A model generated the notes under the pieces. The model was not told the origin of the DNA, ran no database searches, and saw nothing but the letters and a program-made list of their open reading frames with translations. Position numbers and translations under genes: made by a program. DNA of 64,000 nucleotides. Source: Streptomyces tibetensis. GTDB taxonomy: Bacteria; Actinomycetota; Actinomycetes; Streptomycetales; Streptomycetaceae. Location: NCBI RefSeq assembly GCF_007655005.1, contig NZ_SZVW01000019.1, positions 124,001 through 188,000 on the forward strand, in the 5' to 3' direction. Positions within the stretch are counted from its first letter, which is position 1, and every line of letters starts with the position of its first letter. Shown one piece after another: positions 16,903 to 26,008 of this stretch.

Positions 16903-17820
16903 TCACCCTCCTCCCGGTGCCGTCGCCTCGCCCAGCTCGGCGGAGATCCGGCCCAGCTGGTCGAGCCGCTCCTCCAGGCTCGGGTGGGTCGCGAAGAGCC
17001 GTGCGACACCGGGCTCACGGCCCAGCGCCGGCGTGAAGTAGAAGGCGTTGAAGGCCTGGGCCGTGCGCAGGTCCTTGGTCGGGATGCGGGCGATGTCGCC
17101 GGAGACCTTGGTGAGCGCGGAGGCCAGTGCCGAGGGGCGGCCGGTGAGCAGGGCCGCAGCCCGGTCCGCGGCCAGCTCCCGGTACCGGGACAGGGCCCGG
17201 ATCAACAGGAAGCTGAGCGCGTACACGGTCGCGGCCACACCCATCACCGCGGCGAACACGGCAGCCGTGTTCTGGTCCCTCCTGGCCCCGCCGAACAGCT
17301 GCGAGTAGAAGGCGAACCGCACGAGCAGCCCGGCGATCACCCCGAGGAACGACGCGACCGTGATCACGGCGACGTCCTTGTGCGCCACGTGCGACAGCTC
17401 GTGGGCGAGGACACCCTCCAGCTCGGCCGGCTCCAGCCGCCGCAGCAGCCCGGTCGTCACACACACCACCGCGTGATCGGGGTTCCGCCCGGTCGCGAAC
17501 GCGTTCGGCATGTCCATCGCGGACACGGCGACCACCGGCTTGGGCATGTCGGCGATGGCACACAGCCGGTCCACGACGCCATGCAACTCGGGATACTCCT
17601 CCCGCTCCACGACCCGGCCGCGCATGGCGTACAGCGCGATGCGGTCCGAGAACCAGTACTGCGAGCCGAGCAGCGCCGCCGCGATCACCACGACGAGCAC
17701 CCACGACTTCAGCAGCACGATCAACGCGGCGACGAACCCCACGTACAACAGTCCGAGCAGGAACAGCGTGATCCCCATCCGGGTGGTCAACCGCCGGTCG
17801 CTCCGGAATCGGCTGTGCAT
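16903..17820 (-). CDS. htpX: Membrane zinc metalloprotease HtpX
   Basis: A 305-residue M48-family protease. Two N-terminal membrane segments (ITLFLLGLLYVGFVAALIVL and a second following KSWV) precede the zinc motif LAHELSHVAHKD (HExxH). Two further hydrophobic segments follow, then the third zinc ligand region YRELAADRAAA (ExxxD). HtpX degrades misfolded membrane proteins on the cytoplasmic face. ATG at 17820 is chosen; the open frame extends 11 codons further without a better site. It is operonic with pspAB. Confidence 0.94.
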   Translation of the reverse strand: MHSRFRSDRRLTTRMGITLFLLGLLYVGFVAALIVLLKSWVLVVVIAAALLGSQYWFSDRIALYAMRGRVVEREEYPELHGVVDRLCAIADMPKPVVAVSAMDMPNAFATGRNPDHAVVCVTTGLLRRLEPAELEGVLAHELSHVAHKDVAVITVASFLGVIAGLLVRFAFYSQLFGGARRDQNTAAVFAAVMGVAATVYALSFLLIRALSRYRELAADRAAALLTGRPSALASALTKVSGDIARIPTKDLRTAQAFNAFYFTPALGREPGVARLFATHPSLEERLDQLGRISAELGEATAPGGG

Positions 17821-17916
17821 CTGCCTCACCCCGCAGTCACGCACTCGTCCCACCGCCAGTGTGCACCGGCCCCGCTCATGAACGGGTCGTGCACGTCTCC
17901 AGAGCGGGCAAAGGCG

Positions 17917-18288
17917 TCACTCGCCGGCGGCCACCGCGTAGCCGGGCACGGACGGCCACCGCACCGTCAGCACGACCGACTCCTCCTCGGCGACCCACGA
18001 GTGATCGACGCCGCGCCCCCACACGACGTAGTCCCCCTGCCGCTCCAGCAGCACACTGCGCCCGGGCAGCTCCACCCGGAACCGCCCGCTGATCAGCACG
18101 AGCAGCGCGGTACGCGCCTCGCCCCGCACCCACTCGGCCCGCTCGTCGCCCGGGGGATGCACCCCCCACTTGATCTCCACGTCCTCGCTGTGCCGCGGAT
18201 CCCCGGCGTCCTTGAAATGCCCGAGAATCCAGCCCCGGTCCAGTGCGGCGTCCACACCGGCGTTGCCCACATACACATGACCATCCAC
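17917..18288 (-). CDS. Small cupin-like protein
   Basis: About 123 residues with a cupin-like arrangement of strands: WILGHFKDAGDPRHSEDVEI, WGVHPPGDERAEWVRGEART, LISGRFRVELPGRSVLLERQ, GDYVVWGRGVDHSWVAEEES. His and Glu residues that could bind a metal are present but the classic HxH motif is incomplete. Similar proteins are often labelled 'signal peptidase I' in databases; nothing here supports that label. The start is uncertain: GTG 18288 is chosen because residues upstream of it do not look conserved; the frame is open to 18381. Confidence 0.62.
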   Translation of the reverse strand: MDGHVYVGNAGVDAALDRGWILGHFKDAGDPRHSEDVEIKWGVHPPGDERAEWVRGEARTALLVLISGRFRVELPGRSVLLERQGDYVVWGRGVDHSWVAEEESVVLTVRWPSVPGYAVAAGE

Positions 18289-18442
18289 GGGGCCGGACGC
18301 TAACAGCCGCCACCTGCGAGTGCGTACCGCCGGAGCGATGGTGTCCAGTACGTGGGACTCCGCCCGGCACGCCGAGAGCACGCACCAGACGCCGCGGGGC
18401 CCGCCCTCCGGGCGAACGACGGGACTTTGCGGACACGACGAC

Positions 18443-18715
18443 CTAGTACGGCGCTCTGAAGTTGATGTACCCCAGCAGCACGATCACCGCCGCCACGCAG
18501 CCCAGCACCACGGCGGTCGAGATCCAGGAGGATCGGCGGCGGGACGAGACATACTCCGGGTCGGCGCGGAACGGCACCGGCCCGGGCGGGTTGTCCTTCC
18601 AGCGCGCGGCAAGCATCCGCGCCCGCGCCGAGGGCTCCTTGTGCTTGGCCCGGTCCGCCCATCTGAGGTCGAACTCGTGCTCCTGGTCGTCCTGTTCGTG
18701 CTCGGGCATTCCCAT
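18443..18715 (-). CDS. Small single-pass membrane protein
   Basis: A 90-residue protein. The first 35 residues are acidic (MPEHEQDDQEHEFDLRW), the middle is basic and Pro-rich, and a single C-terminal membrane helix (STAVVLGCVAAVIVLLGYI) ends at the last residues. It is likely tail-anchored. Two ATG codons (18715 and 18709) are both possible after a GGGGGTGG stretch. Function unknown. It follows glnA on the same strand but is separated by a strong terminator. Confidence 0.7.
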   Translation of the reverse strand: MGMPEHEQDDQEHEFDLRWADRAKHKEPSARARMLAARWKDNPPGPVPFRADPEYVSSRRRSSWISTAVVLGCVAAVIVLLGYINFRAPY

Positions 18716-18753
18716 CCACCCCCGTGTGGTCCTTCCCCCAAGAATAGAACAAA

Positions 18754-18797
18754 CGCCCGCGCCCCCGCCGTCGGAAACGACAGCGGGGGCGCGGGCG
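18754..18797 (-). terminator. glnA terminator
   Basis: A 15-bp GC-rich perfect stem (18754-18768 with 18783-18797), then an inner GTCG/CGAC stem with a GAAA tetraloop. It lies 23 bases after the glnA stop codon. Confidence 0.88.
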
Positions 18798-18819
18798 TGA
18801 TGCCTCGGTCAGGCGTCGA

Positions 18820-20229
18820 TCACACGTCGAAGTACAGCTCGAACTCGTGCGGGTGCGGACGCAGCTGCAGCGGCGCGATCTCGTTCGTGCGCTTGTAGTC
18901 GATCCACGTCTCGATCAGGTCCGGGGTGAACACGTCGCCCTGGAGCAGGAACTCGTGGTCGGCCTCCAGGCGGTCGAGGACGGCCGGGAGGGAGGTCGGC
19001 ACCTGCGCGACGCTCGCGTGCTCCTCGGGAGCCAGCTCGTAGAGGTCCTTGTCGATCGGCTCGGCCGGCTCGATCTTGTTCTTGATGCCGTCGAGGCCCG
19101 CGAGGAGGAGGGCCGAGAAGGCGAGGTACGGGTTGCCGGAGGAGTCGGGCGCGCGGAACTCGACGCGCTTGGCCTTCGGGTTGGAGCCCGTGATCGGGAT
19201 ACGCATGGCCGCGGAGCGGTTGCGCTGCGAGTACACCAGGTTGATCGGCGCCTCGAAGCCCGGGACCAGACGGTGGTAGGAGTTCACCGTCGGGTTGGTG
19301 AACGCCAGCAGCGACGGGGCGTGCTTGAGGATGCCGCCGATGTAGTAGCGGGCGGTGTCGGACAGGCCCGCGTAGCCCGCCTCGTCGTAGAAGAGCGGCT
19401 GGCCGCCGGTCCACAGCGACTGGTGGACGTGCATGCCCGAGCCGTTGTCACCGAAGATCGGCTTCGGCATGAAGGTCGCGGTCTTGCCGTTCTGCCAGGC
19501 CACGTTCTTCACGATGTACTTGAAGAGCTGGAGATCGTCGGCCGCGGCGAGCAGCGTGTTGAACTTGTAGTTGATCTCCGCCTGGCCGGCGGTGCCCACC
19601 TCGTGGTGCTGGCGCTCGACCTGGAGGCCGGAGGCGGCAAGCTGGAGGGAGATCTCGGCACGCAGGTCGGCGAAGTGGTCGACCGGCGGGGTCGGGAAGT
19701 AGCCGCCCTTGTAGCGGACCTTGTAACCACGGTTGTTCTCGACCGCACCGGTGTTCCAGGCGCCGGCCTCGGAGTCGATGTGGTAGAAGGACTCGTTCGC
19801 GCTGGTCGCGAAGCGGACGGAGTCGAAGACGTAGAACTCGGCCTCGGGGCCGAAGTACGCGGTGTCCGCGATACCGGTCGACGCGAGGTAGGCCTCGGCC
19901 TTCTTCGCCACGTTGCGCGGGTCACGGGAGTACTGCTCGCCCGTGATCGGGTCGTGGATGAAGAAGTTGATGTTGACCGTCTTGTCGCGGCGGAACGGGT
20001 CGACCCGGGCGGTCGACAGGTCCGCGCGGAGCGCCATGTCGGACTCGTGGATGGCCTGGAAGCCGCGGATCGAGGAGCCGTCGAAGGCGAGCTCCTCGGC
20101 CGGGTCGAAGGCCTCGGCAGGGATCGTGAAGTGCTGCATCACGCCCGGCAGGTCGCAGAAGCGGACGTCGATGAACTTGACGTCCTCGTCCGCGATGTAC
20201 TTCTTGGCCTCGTCGGCGTTCTGGAACAT
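18820..20229 (-). CDS. glnA: Glutamine synthetase type I, GlnA
   Basis: A 469-residue GSI-beta enzyme, the main ammonia-assimilating glutamine synthetase. Family signatures: FDGSSIRGF (beta-grasp), [10 protein letters not shown] (metal Glu), [28 protein letters not shown] (substrate/His), [23 protein letters not shown] and RVEFRAPD. The adenylylation Tyr is in [11 protein letters not shown] (about residue 397), so GlnE control is expected. The start is ATG 20229 with GGAGGAGC upstream. A well-conserved GlnR box lies about 100-135 bases upstream. It is divergent from an RDD gene. Confidence 0.98.
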   Translation of the reverse strand: MFQNADEAKKYIADEDVKFIDVRFCDLPGVMQHFTIPAEAFDPAEELAFDGSSIRGFQAIHESDMALRADLSTARVDPFRRDKTVNINFFIHDPITGEQYSRDPRNVAKKAEAYLASTGIADTAYFGPEAEFYVFDSVRFATSANESFYHIDSEAGAWNTGAVENNRGYKVRYKGGYFPTPPVDHFADLRAEISLQLAASGLQVERQHHEVGTAGQAEINYKFNTLLAAADDLQLFKYIVKNVAWQNGKTATFMPKPIFGDNGSGMHVHQSLWTGGQPLFYDEAGYAGLSDTARYYIGGILKHAPSLLAFTNPTVNSYHRLVPGFEAPINLVYSQRNRSAAMRIPITGSNPKAKRVEFRAPDSSGNPYLAFSALLLAGLDGIKNKIEPAEPIDKDLYELAPEEHASVAQVPTSLPAVLDRLEADHEFLLQGDVFTPDLIETWIDYKRTNEIAPLQLRPHPHEFELYFDV

Positions 20230-20326
20230 CCAGCTCCTCCTACTCCCGACCGTCCCGCCGGGGTGGTAGTTCGTTCGTGCTGCCAGTGCGGGTGGCACAC
20301 GCTGACCTCGACCCTAGGGACGGGTG

Positions 20327-20364
20327 GTTTCTCGGGCGTGACTCATTTGTTTCGCACAAGTTAA
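20327..20364 (-). promoter_or_regulatory. GlnR box upstream of glnA
   Basis: On the minus strand four pentamers are spaced by six bases: TTAAC, GAAAC, GTCAC, GAAAC. Three of four match the published GTnAC/GnAAC pattern exactly and the first differs in one base. It lies between the divergent glnA and RDD genes. Binding by GlnR/GlnRII is inferred from the match. Confidence 0.85.
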
Positions 20365-20439
20365 CCGGCTCACCCTCCACCGTAGCCCGGACACACCCCG
20401 CCGTGCCCTGGTCATTTACGGGCGCAGTACCGTGGACGG

Positions 20440-20907
20440 GTGGACAACAGGCAAGCACTCGGATCGTGGCTTTCCGGGCCCCGCGCGGCCGCGGAAGAGG
20501 CCGGTGTCGACTTCGGATACCGGGGTGAGCAGCTCGGTCTGCCCGAGGAGGGATCCGGCTCGATCGCCCGCCCGGGCCGCCGGATCGGTGCCCTGGCCGT
20601 CGACTGGGGCCTGTGTCTCCTGATCGCATACGGTCTCATCACGCAGAGCTACAACGAGGCGGCCCAGATCTGGGCGCCGCTCATCATGTTCGCGCTGATG
20701 GTCCTCACGGTCGGCACGGTCGGCTTCACCCCGGGCAAGCGCCTGTTCGGCCTGCGGGTGCTCGCCCTGGACACCGGCCGGGTCAGCCCCTGGCGCGCCG
20801 CCCTGCGCACGGTCCTGCTTTTCCTCGCGATCCCCGCGCTGATCTGGGACCGCGACGGCCGCGGTCTGCACGACCGGCTGGCCGGCACGGTCGAGGTCCG
20901 CATCTGA
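20440..20907 (+). CDS. RDD-family membrane protein
   Basis: A 155-residue protein with three predicted membrane segments. The RDD signature is at about 47-53 (ARPGRRIGALAVDWGLCLL: conserved Arg and Asp), followed by VGFTPGKRLFGLRVLAL and the C-terminal DRDGRGLHDRLAGT, all typical of the family. RDD proteins are of uncertain function; some are linked to ion transport. It starts with GTG, no strong ribosome-binding site is seen, and it shares its upstream region with glnA. Confidence 0.85.
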   Translation: MDNRQALGSWLSGPRAAAEEAGVDFGYRGEQLGLPEEGSGSIARPGRRIGALAVDWGLCLLIAYGLITQSYNEAAQIWAPLIMFALMVLTVGTVGFTPGKRLFGLRVLALDTGRVSPWRAALRTVLLFLAIPALIWDRDGRGLHDRLAGTVEVRI

Positions 20908-20950
20908 TCCGAGAGGTCGCGCGTCCGACCCGAAGCGCGAACCGTCCGAC

Positions 20951-21009
20951 ATGAATGAGCGACATGACGACCGGCATGAATGACCGGCATGAACGACTGA
21001 CATGAACGA
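20951..21009. repeat. Short ATGAAYGA direct repeats
   Basis: The octamer ATGAAYGA occurs at 20951, 20976, 20989 and 21002, spaced by 13-25 bases, and its complement occurs in the adjacent terminator arm near 21037-21045. Confidence 0.6.
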
Positions 21010-21048
21010 GGGGCGCCCGGTGTGATCCGGGCGCCCCTCATTCATGTC
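20999..21048. terminator. Bidirectional terminator between RDD and DUF4191 genes
   Basis: A 22-bp stem with a single mismatch (20999-21020 with 21027-21048) and a 6-base loop TGTGAT, between convergent genes ending at 20907 and 21060. Confidence 0.85.
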
Positions 21049-21059
21049 GTGTGCGGGTG

Positions 21060-21761
21060 TCAGCGAGCCTTCGGCCCGCCCCTCGGCAGGCGCATGCCCT
21101 TCGGCATCGGCCCCTTCGGCAGCGGCATGTTGCTCATCAGATCACCGAGCGCGCGCAGCCGGTCGTTGGTGGCTGTGACCTGCGGGCCGGTCAGCACCCG
21201 CGGGAGCTTCAGCATGGTCGTCCGCAGCTTCTTCAGCTCGATCTGGCCCTCGCCCGTGCCCACGACCAGGTCGTGCACCGGGACGTCCGCGACGATGCGG
21301 TTCATCTTCCGCTTCTCGGCGGCCAGCAGGGTCTTCACCCGGTTCGGGTTGCCCTCGGCGACCAGGACGATGCCGGCCTTGCCGACCGCGCGGTGCACCA
21401 CGTCCTGATTGCGGTTCATCGCCACCGCGGGGGTCGTCGTCCAGCCCCGGCCGATGTTGTCGAGCACCGCCGCCGCGGCACCGGGCTGTCCCTCCATCTG
21501 CCCGAAGGCGGCCCGCTCGGCCCGGCGCCCGAACACGATCGCCGACGCGAGGAAGGCGAGCAGGAGGCCCAGGATGCCGAGATAGATGGGGTGACCGATC
21601 AGGAAACCGATCGCGAGGAAGACACCGAAGGTGACGATTCCGACTGCCGCGAGTACAAGACCGATCTTCTTGTCGGCCTTGCGGGTCATCTTGTAGGTCA
21701 GGGCGATCTGCTTCAGTCGCCCGGCATTAGCAGCGTCCGCTGCAGGTTCCTTCCTCGCCAT
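21060..21761 (-). CDS. DUF4191 membrane protein
   Basis: A 233-residue protein of the actinobacterial DUF4191 family. The start MARKEPAADAANAGRLKQIA is cytoplasmic; two adjacent membrane segments follow (IGLVLAAVGIVTFGVFLAIG and YLGILGLLLAFLASAIVFG), then a ~140-residue soluble domain with GWTTTPAVAMNRNQDVVHRA and VGKAGIVLVAEG. The C-terminus is basic and Pro/Met-rich. The family often lies beside lipA, as here, but no role has been shown. ATG 21761 is chosen over upstream codons by similarity to the family start. Confidence 0.87.
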   Translation of the reverse strand: MARKEPAADAANAGRLKQIALTYKMTRKADKKIGLVLAAVGIVTFGVFLAIGFLIGHPIYLGILGLLLAFLASAIVFGRRAERAAFGQMEGQPGAAAAVLDNIGRGWTTTPAVAMNRNQDVVHRAVGKAGIVLVAEGNPNRVKTLLAAEKRKMNRIVADVPVHDLVVGTGEGQIELKKLRTTMLKLPRVLTGPQVTATNDRLRALGDLMSNMPLPKGPMPKGMRLPRGGPKAR

Positions 21762-21835
21762 GCCACGAAGTCTACGTGGCCCCACAAGCCCCGACGACGG
21801 CAGTGCCCGCGGGTGCCCCTGGGGAGGGCCCGGAG

Positions 21836-22048
21836 TCAGGGGCGGACGGAGCGGACGGACAGGGACTGCTCGATGACGCGCTGCGTCTCGACCCGGTCCT
21901 TGGCGCGACGGCGGTCCTCCAGCACGGAGGTCCAGGCGTTGCGGCGGGCCGTGCGCTGACCGCTGCTCATCAGCAGCGACTCGACGGCACGCAGGGCGGT
22001 CGTGAAGGACGGGATCGCGGTGGCGCGGACGGGCGGCGCGGCCTGCAT
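21836..22048 (-). CDS. Small conserved protein of unknown function
   Basis: A 70-residue basic protein (MQAAPPVRATAIPSFTTALR ... SLLMSSGQRTARRNAWTSVL ... RVIEQSLSVRSVRP). No known domain. Initiation is plausible: GAGGGGGG precedes the ATG at 22048. It lies between the lipA terminator and the DUF4191 gene on the same strand. An Arg-rich helix could bind nucleic acid, but this is speculative. Confidence 0.6.
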   Translation of the reverse strand: MQAAPPVRATAIPSFTTALRAVESLLMSSGQRTARRNAWTSVLEDRRRAKDRVETQRVIEQSLSVRSVRP

Positions 22049-22172
22049 GGGTGAGGTCCCCCCTCGGGTACGGGTGTACGTGCTGTGAGTCCAGCGTTAC
22101 TGATTGGTGTTACCAGCGCGTGACCGGCCGGTCAAACACCCATGAAGGGCCGGCGGGGAGCGGTGGAACGCC

Positions 22173-22223
22173 GACGCGGTCCTGACATGTGCCCTCATCT
22201 GCGAGGACGGTCAGGACCGCGTC
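22173..22223 (-). terminator. lipA terminator
   Basis: A perfect 14-bp stem GACGCGGTCCTGAC/GTCAGGACCGCGTC with a 23-base loop, about 90 bases downstream of the lipA stop codon. Confidence 0.75.
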
Positions 22224-22310
22224 GAATCGGACGCTACTGCCGAGTAGTCTCTTGTGCGCGAATTCACACGCTTGTGTCGCCCTTTGAGGGGCAGGAGCGG
22301 TGACGGTTCG

Positions 22311-23300
22311 TCAGACGGCCTGCGCCGCGACGTGCTCGTCCCCCCGCCGCGGAGCGGCCGAATGACGCTGCTCCATGGCCATCTGGTAGAGCCGCCCGGC
22401 GCGGTACGAGGAGCGCACCAGCGGCCCGGACATCACGCCGGAGAAACCGATCTGTTCGGCCTCCTCCTTGAGCTCCACGAACTCGTGCGGCTTGACCCAG
22501 CGCTCCACCGGGTGGTGGCGCACGGAGGGCCGCAGGTACTGCGTGATGGTGACCAGCTCGCACCCCGCCTCGTGCAGCTGCTTCAGCGCGTCGCTGATCT
22601 CCTCGCGGGTCTCGCCCATGCCGAGGATCAGGTTCGACTTGGTGACCAGGCCGTAGTCGCGCGCCTCGGTGATCACCTTCAGGGAGCGCTCGTAGCGGAA
22701 GCCGGGGCGGATGCGCTTGAAGATCCGCGGAACCGTCTCGACGTTGTGCGCGAAGACCTCGGGCCGGGAGGAGAAGACCTCCGCGAGCTGCTCGGGGACC
22801 GCGTTGAAGTCGGGGGCCAGCAGCTCGACCTTGGTACGTCCGGCCTCGCGCCCCTCGGTCTGCTGGTGGATCTGGCGCACGGTCTCGGCGTACAGCCAGG
22901 CCCCGCCGTCCTCCAGGTCGTCGCGGGCCACGCCGGTGATCGTGGCGTAGTTCAGGTCCATCGTGACCACGGACTCGCCGACGCGTCGGGGCTCGTCGCG
23001 GTCGAGCGCCTCGGGCTTGCCGGTGTCGATCTGGCAGAAGTCACAGCGCCGGGTGCACTGGTCACCGCCGATGAGGAAGGTCGCCTCGCGGTCCTCCCAG
23101 CACTCGTAGATGTTGGGGCAGCCGGCTTCCTGGCAGACCGTGTGCAGGCCCTCGCTCTTCACGAGCTTCTGCATCGCGGTGTACTCGGGACCCATTTTCG
23201 CCCGGGTCTTGATCCACTCGGGCTTGCGCTCGATGGGGGTCTGGCTGTTGCGGACCTCCAGGCGCAGCATCTTGCGTCCGTCGGGTGCGACTGCGGACAC
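22311..23300 (-). CDS. lipA: Lipoyl synthase LipA
   Basis: A 329-residue radical-SAM enzyme that inserts two sulfurs into protein-bound octanoyl groups. The auxiliary cluster Cys are in [12 protein letters not shown] and the radical-SAM cluster Cys in CTRRCDFC. Other signatures are [20 protein letters not shown] and QYLRPS. The GTG start at 23300 has AGGGAG upstream. It lies downstream of lipB on the same strand (102-base gap). Its targets in this window are the lipoyl domains of SucB. Confidence 0.98.
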   Translation of the reverse strand: MSAVAPDGRKMLRLEVRNSQTPIERKPEWIKTRAKMGPEYTAMQKLVKSEGLHTVCQEAGCPNIYECWEDREATFLIGGDQCTRRCDFCQIDTGKPEALDRDEPRRVGESVVTMDLNYATITGVARDDLEDGGAWLYAETVRQIHQQTEGREAGRTKVELLAPDFNAVPEQLAEVFSSRPEVFAHNVETVPRIFKRIRPGFRYERSLKVITEARDYGLVTKSNLILGMGETREEISDALKQLHEAGCELVTITQYLRPSVRHHPVERWVKPHEFVELKEEAEQIGFSGVMSGPLVRSSYRAGRLYQMAMEQRHSAAPRRGDEHVAAQAV

Positions 23301-23402
23301 GACCGGCTCCCTAGCGATTGATTCTTCGGCGTCCTCAAGGGTACGCCCGTTGATTTGAATGCCTGTGTGGGCGCTACCCCTCCAGCTCCGGCACGGGCCG
23401 TT

Positions 23403-24203
23403 TTATGCCGCGGGTGTCTTCTCGATCTCCCGCGGCTTCAGCTCCGCGTTCTCCAGGACCTCCCGCAGGTGACGCTCGACGACCGGCAGGACCTCCTCGA
23501 TCGTCACGTCCCGGCCGAGCTCGCCGGCCAGCGAGGCGACGCCCGCGTCACGGATGCCGCACGGGATGATCCGGTCGAACCACTTGTTGTCGGGGTTCAC
23601 GTTGAGTGCGAAGCCGTGCATGGTGACGCCTTTGGCCACGCGGATGCCGATCGCGGCGATCTTGCGGTCCTCGCGGCGCTGGCCCGCGTTGGACGGCGCG
23701 TACTCCGGGCCGTTCATGCGCGGGTCGAACTCCTCGTCGTGCAGACGCGGGTCGAAGTCCAGCGACAGTCGGCCGAGTGCGGGGCGCTGCTCCACCGGGT
23801 CGCCCAGGATCCACACGCCGCTGCGGCCCTCGACCCGGCTCGTCTCCAGGCCGAACTCCGCGCAGACGCGGATCAGGGCCTCCTCCAGGCGGCGTACGTG
23901 CGCCACGACGTCCACCGGGCGCGGGAGCTTCTGGATGGGGTAGCCCACCAGCTGGCCCGGGCCGTGCCAGGTGATCTTGCCACCGCGGTCCACGTCGATG
24001 ACGGGCGTGCCGTCGAGGGGCCGCTCGTCGTCCGCCGTGCGCCGGCCGGCCGTGTAGACCGGGGGATGCTCCAGGAGCAGCACGGTGTCGGGGATCTCGT
24101 CGGCGAAGCGCGCCGCGTGCACCCGGCGCTGCTCGTCCCACGCCTCCTGGTACTCGACGGCCTCGTCACCGAACCCCATGCGGACGAACCGCAACTCACT
24201 CAC
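23403..24203 (-). CDS. lipB: Octanoyl transferase LipB
   Basis: A 266-residue enzyme that moves octanoyl from acyl carrier protein to lipoyl domains. Family motifs: [30 protein letters not shown], the Lys of [20 protein letters not shown], and the catalytic Cys of IIPCGI. The start is GTG 24203. It is the first gene of the lipB-lipA pair and is divergent from the NsdA-like regulator. Length is slightly above the common 210-250 because of a C-terminal helix. Confidence 0.97.
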   Translation of the reverse strand: MSELRFVRMGFGDEAVEYQEAWDEQRRVHAARFADEIPDTVLLLEHPPVYTAGRRTADDERPLDGTPVIDVDRGGKITWHGPGQLVGYPIQKLPRPVDVVAHVRRLEEALIRVCAEFGLETSRVEGRSGVWILGDPVEQRPALGRLSLDFDPRLHDEEFDPRMNGPEYAPSNAGQRREDRKIAAIGIRVAKGVTMHGFALNVNPDNKWFDRIIPCGIRDAGVASLAGELGRDVTIEEVLPVVERHLREVLENAELKPREIEKTPAA

Positions 24204-24441
24204 GGCAAGCGCCTCCCTCGGACGGGTGTGTCAGGCACATAACGCGCCCAAGCCACTGTACGTCCGGCCCGGACACGTCAGTCCCGGGGGCAATCCTCAC
24301 ACGATCGGATGAATGTCCGCGAAAGTGTGTGATGGGGTGTTTACTCTCCGCTACATTCGCGCCGTCCAGCAAGCCAAAAGGCCTGCTCACAGGCGATCCG
24401 GCACATCGCCGACACCGGAAGGCAGGAGACCGCACCGCACC

Positions 24442-25920
24442 ATGACGGAACGACCCGCGCAGCGCACCCCCAACCGACAGCTCGCCGCGCTCATCGCAGA
24501 AGCGGGGTTCTCCAACGCGGGACTCGCCCGTCGCGTGGACCAGCTCGGTCTCGAACACGGGCTTGATCTGAGATACGACAAGACATCCGTCACCCGGTGG
24601 CTGCGCGGCCAGCAGCCCAGGGGCACCACCCCGGCCCTGATCGCCGAGGTCTTCACCCGGCGCCTGGGCCGCCGCCTCACCGCCCAGGACCTCGGCCTGG
24701 ACGCCTGCGCTCCCGTCTACGCGGGGCTCGAGTTCGCCGCGACCCCCGAGGAGGCCGTCGACATCGTCAGCGGGCTGTGGCGCAAGGACTCCGGCAGCCA
24801 CGCCGAGCTCCGCAAGATCGCCTTCACCCCGGCCGGGCTCGTCGTGCCCAGCCGGGACTGGCTGATCGGACGGGCCGACGAGAAGGTCGCCCGGGGCGAG
24901 ATGCCCGTGTCCCGCATCCCGGCGCAGGGCCGCCCCGCGCTCCGCCCCACGGCCACCACCGAGCAGGGCGCCCCGTCCCCGTCCCGCCGGCGCGGCCAGG
25001 CCGAGCGGGGACCCGGCCAGAAGGTCACCGCGGGCGACATCGCCGCCCTGCGCTCGGTCGGCGAGCTGTTCCGCACCCTCGACGACGCCTACGGCGGCGG
25101 CCACGCCCGTCAGGCCCTCGTGCGCTACCTGGAGCACGAGTGCGAGCCCATGCTGCGCGGCACCTACGGCGAGCAGACCGGCCGCCGGCTGTTCGCGGCC
25201 GCCGCCGACCTGACCCGGCTCGCGGGCTGGACGTCGTACGACATCGCCGCGCACGGACTCGCCCAGCGCTACTTCGTGCAGGCCCTGCGGCTCGCCCAGG
25301 CGGCCGGAGACCGCACATACGGGGCCTACGTGCTGGTCACCATGAGCCGCCAGGCCGTCTACCTCGGGCACGGGCGGGAGGCCGTCCAGCTCGCCCGCGT
25401 GGCCCAGCAGGGCGTCGGCACCTCCGGGCCGCCCGTCGTCCAGGCTCTGCTGCACGCCTCCGAGGCGCGCGGGCACGGGGTGCTCGGCGAGGTCCGGGCC
25501 TGCACCGCGGCGCTGGTCCGGGCCGAACGCGCGCTGGAGACGGCCCGGCCCGGCGACGACGTGCCGCACTGGGCGAGGTTCTTCGACGAGGCCCAGCTCG
25601 CCGACGAGTTCGGCCACTGCCACCGCGACCTGCAGCAGTTCCGCGCCGCCGCCCAGCACGCGGAACGCTCACTCCAGCTGCGGGCCCCCTCCTACGCCCG
25701 CAGCCGCCTCTTCAGCCGCGTGGTCCTCGCCACCGCCCGCCTGGGCCTCGGCGAACTCGACCAGGCCTGCCAGCTCGCCGCGGAGGCAGCCGGCCAGGCC
25801 GCGGAGATGCGCTCGGTGCGGGCGGTGGAGTACGTCAGGGACTTCGAGCGCCGCTTGGAGCCTTACAAGGACGCGGCGCCGGTGCGTACGTACCGTGACA
25901 AGGTAGCGGCCCTTGGGTGA
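24442..25920 (+). CDS. NsdA-like regulatory protein with TPR-like repeats
   Basis: A 492-residue protein resembling the Streptomyces developmental/antibiotic regulator NsdA and its paralogues. The N-terminal ~90 residues look like a degenerate DNA-binding region (RQLAALIAEAGFSNAGLARR, DKTSVTRWLRGQ). A variable basic linker (SPSRRRGQAERG) follows, then a long helical repeat domain (residues ~230-480) with TPR-like units such as YGAYVLVTMSRQAVYLGHGR. ATG at 24442 is the first start giving a normal NsdA-type N-terminus; the frame is open to 24313. It is divergent from lipB. Regulation of antibiotic genes or sporulation is inferred only. Confidence 0.82.
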   Translation: MTERPAQRTPNRQLAALIAEAGFSNAGLARRVDQLGLEHGLDLRYDKTSVTRWLRGQQPRGTTPALIAEVFTRRLGRRLTAQDLGLDACAPVYAGLEFAATPEEAVDIVSGLWRKDSGSHAELRKIAFTPAGLVVPSRDWLIGRADEKVARGEMPVSRIPAQGRPALRPTATTEQGAPSPSRRRGQAERGPGQKVTAGDIAALRSVGELFRTLDDAYGGGHARQALVRYLEHECEPMLRGTYGEQTGRRLFAAAADLTRLAGWTSYDIAAHGLAQRYFVQALRLAQAAGDRTYGAYVLVTMSRQAVYLGHGREAVQLARVAQQGVGTSGPPVVQALLHASEARGHGVLGEVRACTAALVRAERALETARPGDDVPHWARFFDEAQLADEFGHCHRDLQQFRAAAQHAERSLQLRAPSYARSRLFSRVVLATARLGLGELDQACQLAAEAAGQAAEMRSVRAVEYVRDFERRLEPYKDAAPVRTYRDKVAALG

Positions 25921-25925
25921 AGCGA

Positions 25926-25995
25926 CCCAGGGGCGCGGGACTGTGTCGACTTGCGGCTCCGCCGCGTGAGCGCGAACAACCCCCACGCGCCCGCG
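25926..25995. repeat. Dispersed GC-rich intergenic repeat, copy 2
   Basis: It reads AGGGGCGCGGGACTGTGTCG, then GCGGCTCCGCCGC hairpin sequence, then CACGCGCCCGC. This matches the 62-bp array unit at 40961-41270 and fills the gap between the NsdA-like gene and the convergent oxidoreductase gene. Confidence 0.75.
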
Positions 25996-26008
25996 GCCGA
26001 CGCGTCAC

